Below are positions 64,000 to 64,000 of a stretch of DNA of 64,000 nt, in pieces. Under the pieces are notes generated by a model. The model was not told where the DNA came from. It ran no database searches and saw only the letters and a list, made by a program, of their open reading frames with translations. The position numbers and the translations under genes were made by a program. The DNA lies in NCBI RefSeq assembly GCF_900129935.1, contig NZ_FQXJ01000005.1:62001-126000 (forward strand), in the 5' to 3' direction. Source of the DNA: Desulfosporosinus lacus DSM 15449 (GTDB taxonomy: Bacteria; Bacillota; Desulfitobacteriia; Desulfitobacteriales; Desulfitobacteriaceae). Every line of letters starts with the position of its first letter. The first letter of the stretch is position 1.

Positions 64000-64000
64000 A

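Overview
The window reads as a chromosomal segment of an anaerobic, endospore-forming Clostridia member. Gene content most resembles the Desulfosporosinus/Desulfitobacterium group (Peptococcaceae); this is inference from content, with no alignment run. The signs are a bacterial-type Wood-Ljungdahl carbonyl branch (acsB with its N-terminal domain), DnaD/DnaI-type replication proteins, a SpoVD-type penicillin-binding protein, a SigH-like sigma factor, a DegS/DegU-like pair, an FMN-riboswitch riboflavin operon and a FixABCX-type electron-transfer flavoprotein operon with a ferredoxin fused to EtfA. Composition looks fairly even and no intact mobile element, prophage or CRISPR array is visible.

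Layout. 1-9.3 kb: a chemoreceptor, a small HTH protein, a TAXI-type TRAP uptake operon with an IclR regulator, then a methyltransferase, a lipoprotein and a membrane protein. 9.6-17.1 kb: tRNA-Lys, a PepV dipeptidase, SpoVD, and larE-larB-larC-rhomboid behind a good sigma-A promoter. 17.3-22.1 kb: etfB-etfA-fixC-fixX and thioredoxin reductase, each behind a promoter overlapped by a palindrome. 22.3-31.7 kb: envelope genes of poorly known function (UPF0182, a beta-propeller-like protein, a phosphodiester glycosidase, several orphan membrane proteins) plus OsmC and a PHP hydrolase. 31.8-39 kb: dnaD-dnaI, an HD hydrolase, a beta-CASP RNase-like protein, and a DegS/DegU pair preceded by an unknown gene.

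39-50.3 kb is the metabolic core: cooC-acsA(cooS)-acsB-acsC-acsV-cooC2-acsD-acsE, all on the minus strand and ended by two tandem terminators. It encodes CO dehydrogenase/acetyl-CoA synthase, the corrinoid iron-sulfur protein, its reductive activator, the methyltransferase and two nickel-handling ATPases. The cluster and active-site ligands I could check are intact. The ETF operon could feed low-potential electrons to the same metabolism. 50.8-64 kb: DegV, tRNA-Pro, an acetyltransferase, riboswitch-ribD-ribE-ribBA-ribH, a SigH-like sigma factor whose ribosome binding site lies in a perfect inverted repeat, two small spore-coat-like proteins, a DivIVA protein, a dnaJ-like/clpB heat-shock operon behind a CtsR-like operator, and a 5'-truncated lipid kinase.

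The observations most worth following are regulatory or structural. They are the Shine-Dalgarno-masking repeat before the sigma factor, the 26-bp palindrome on the etf promoter, the inverted CtsR-like repeat on the dnaJ-clpB promoter, the CsoR/CstR-like repeat before trxB, the hairpin between acsB and acsC, a Cys-to-His change in the second EtfA ferredoxin cluster, and a LarC that lacks its C-terminal domain.
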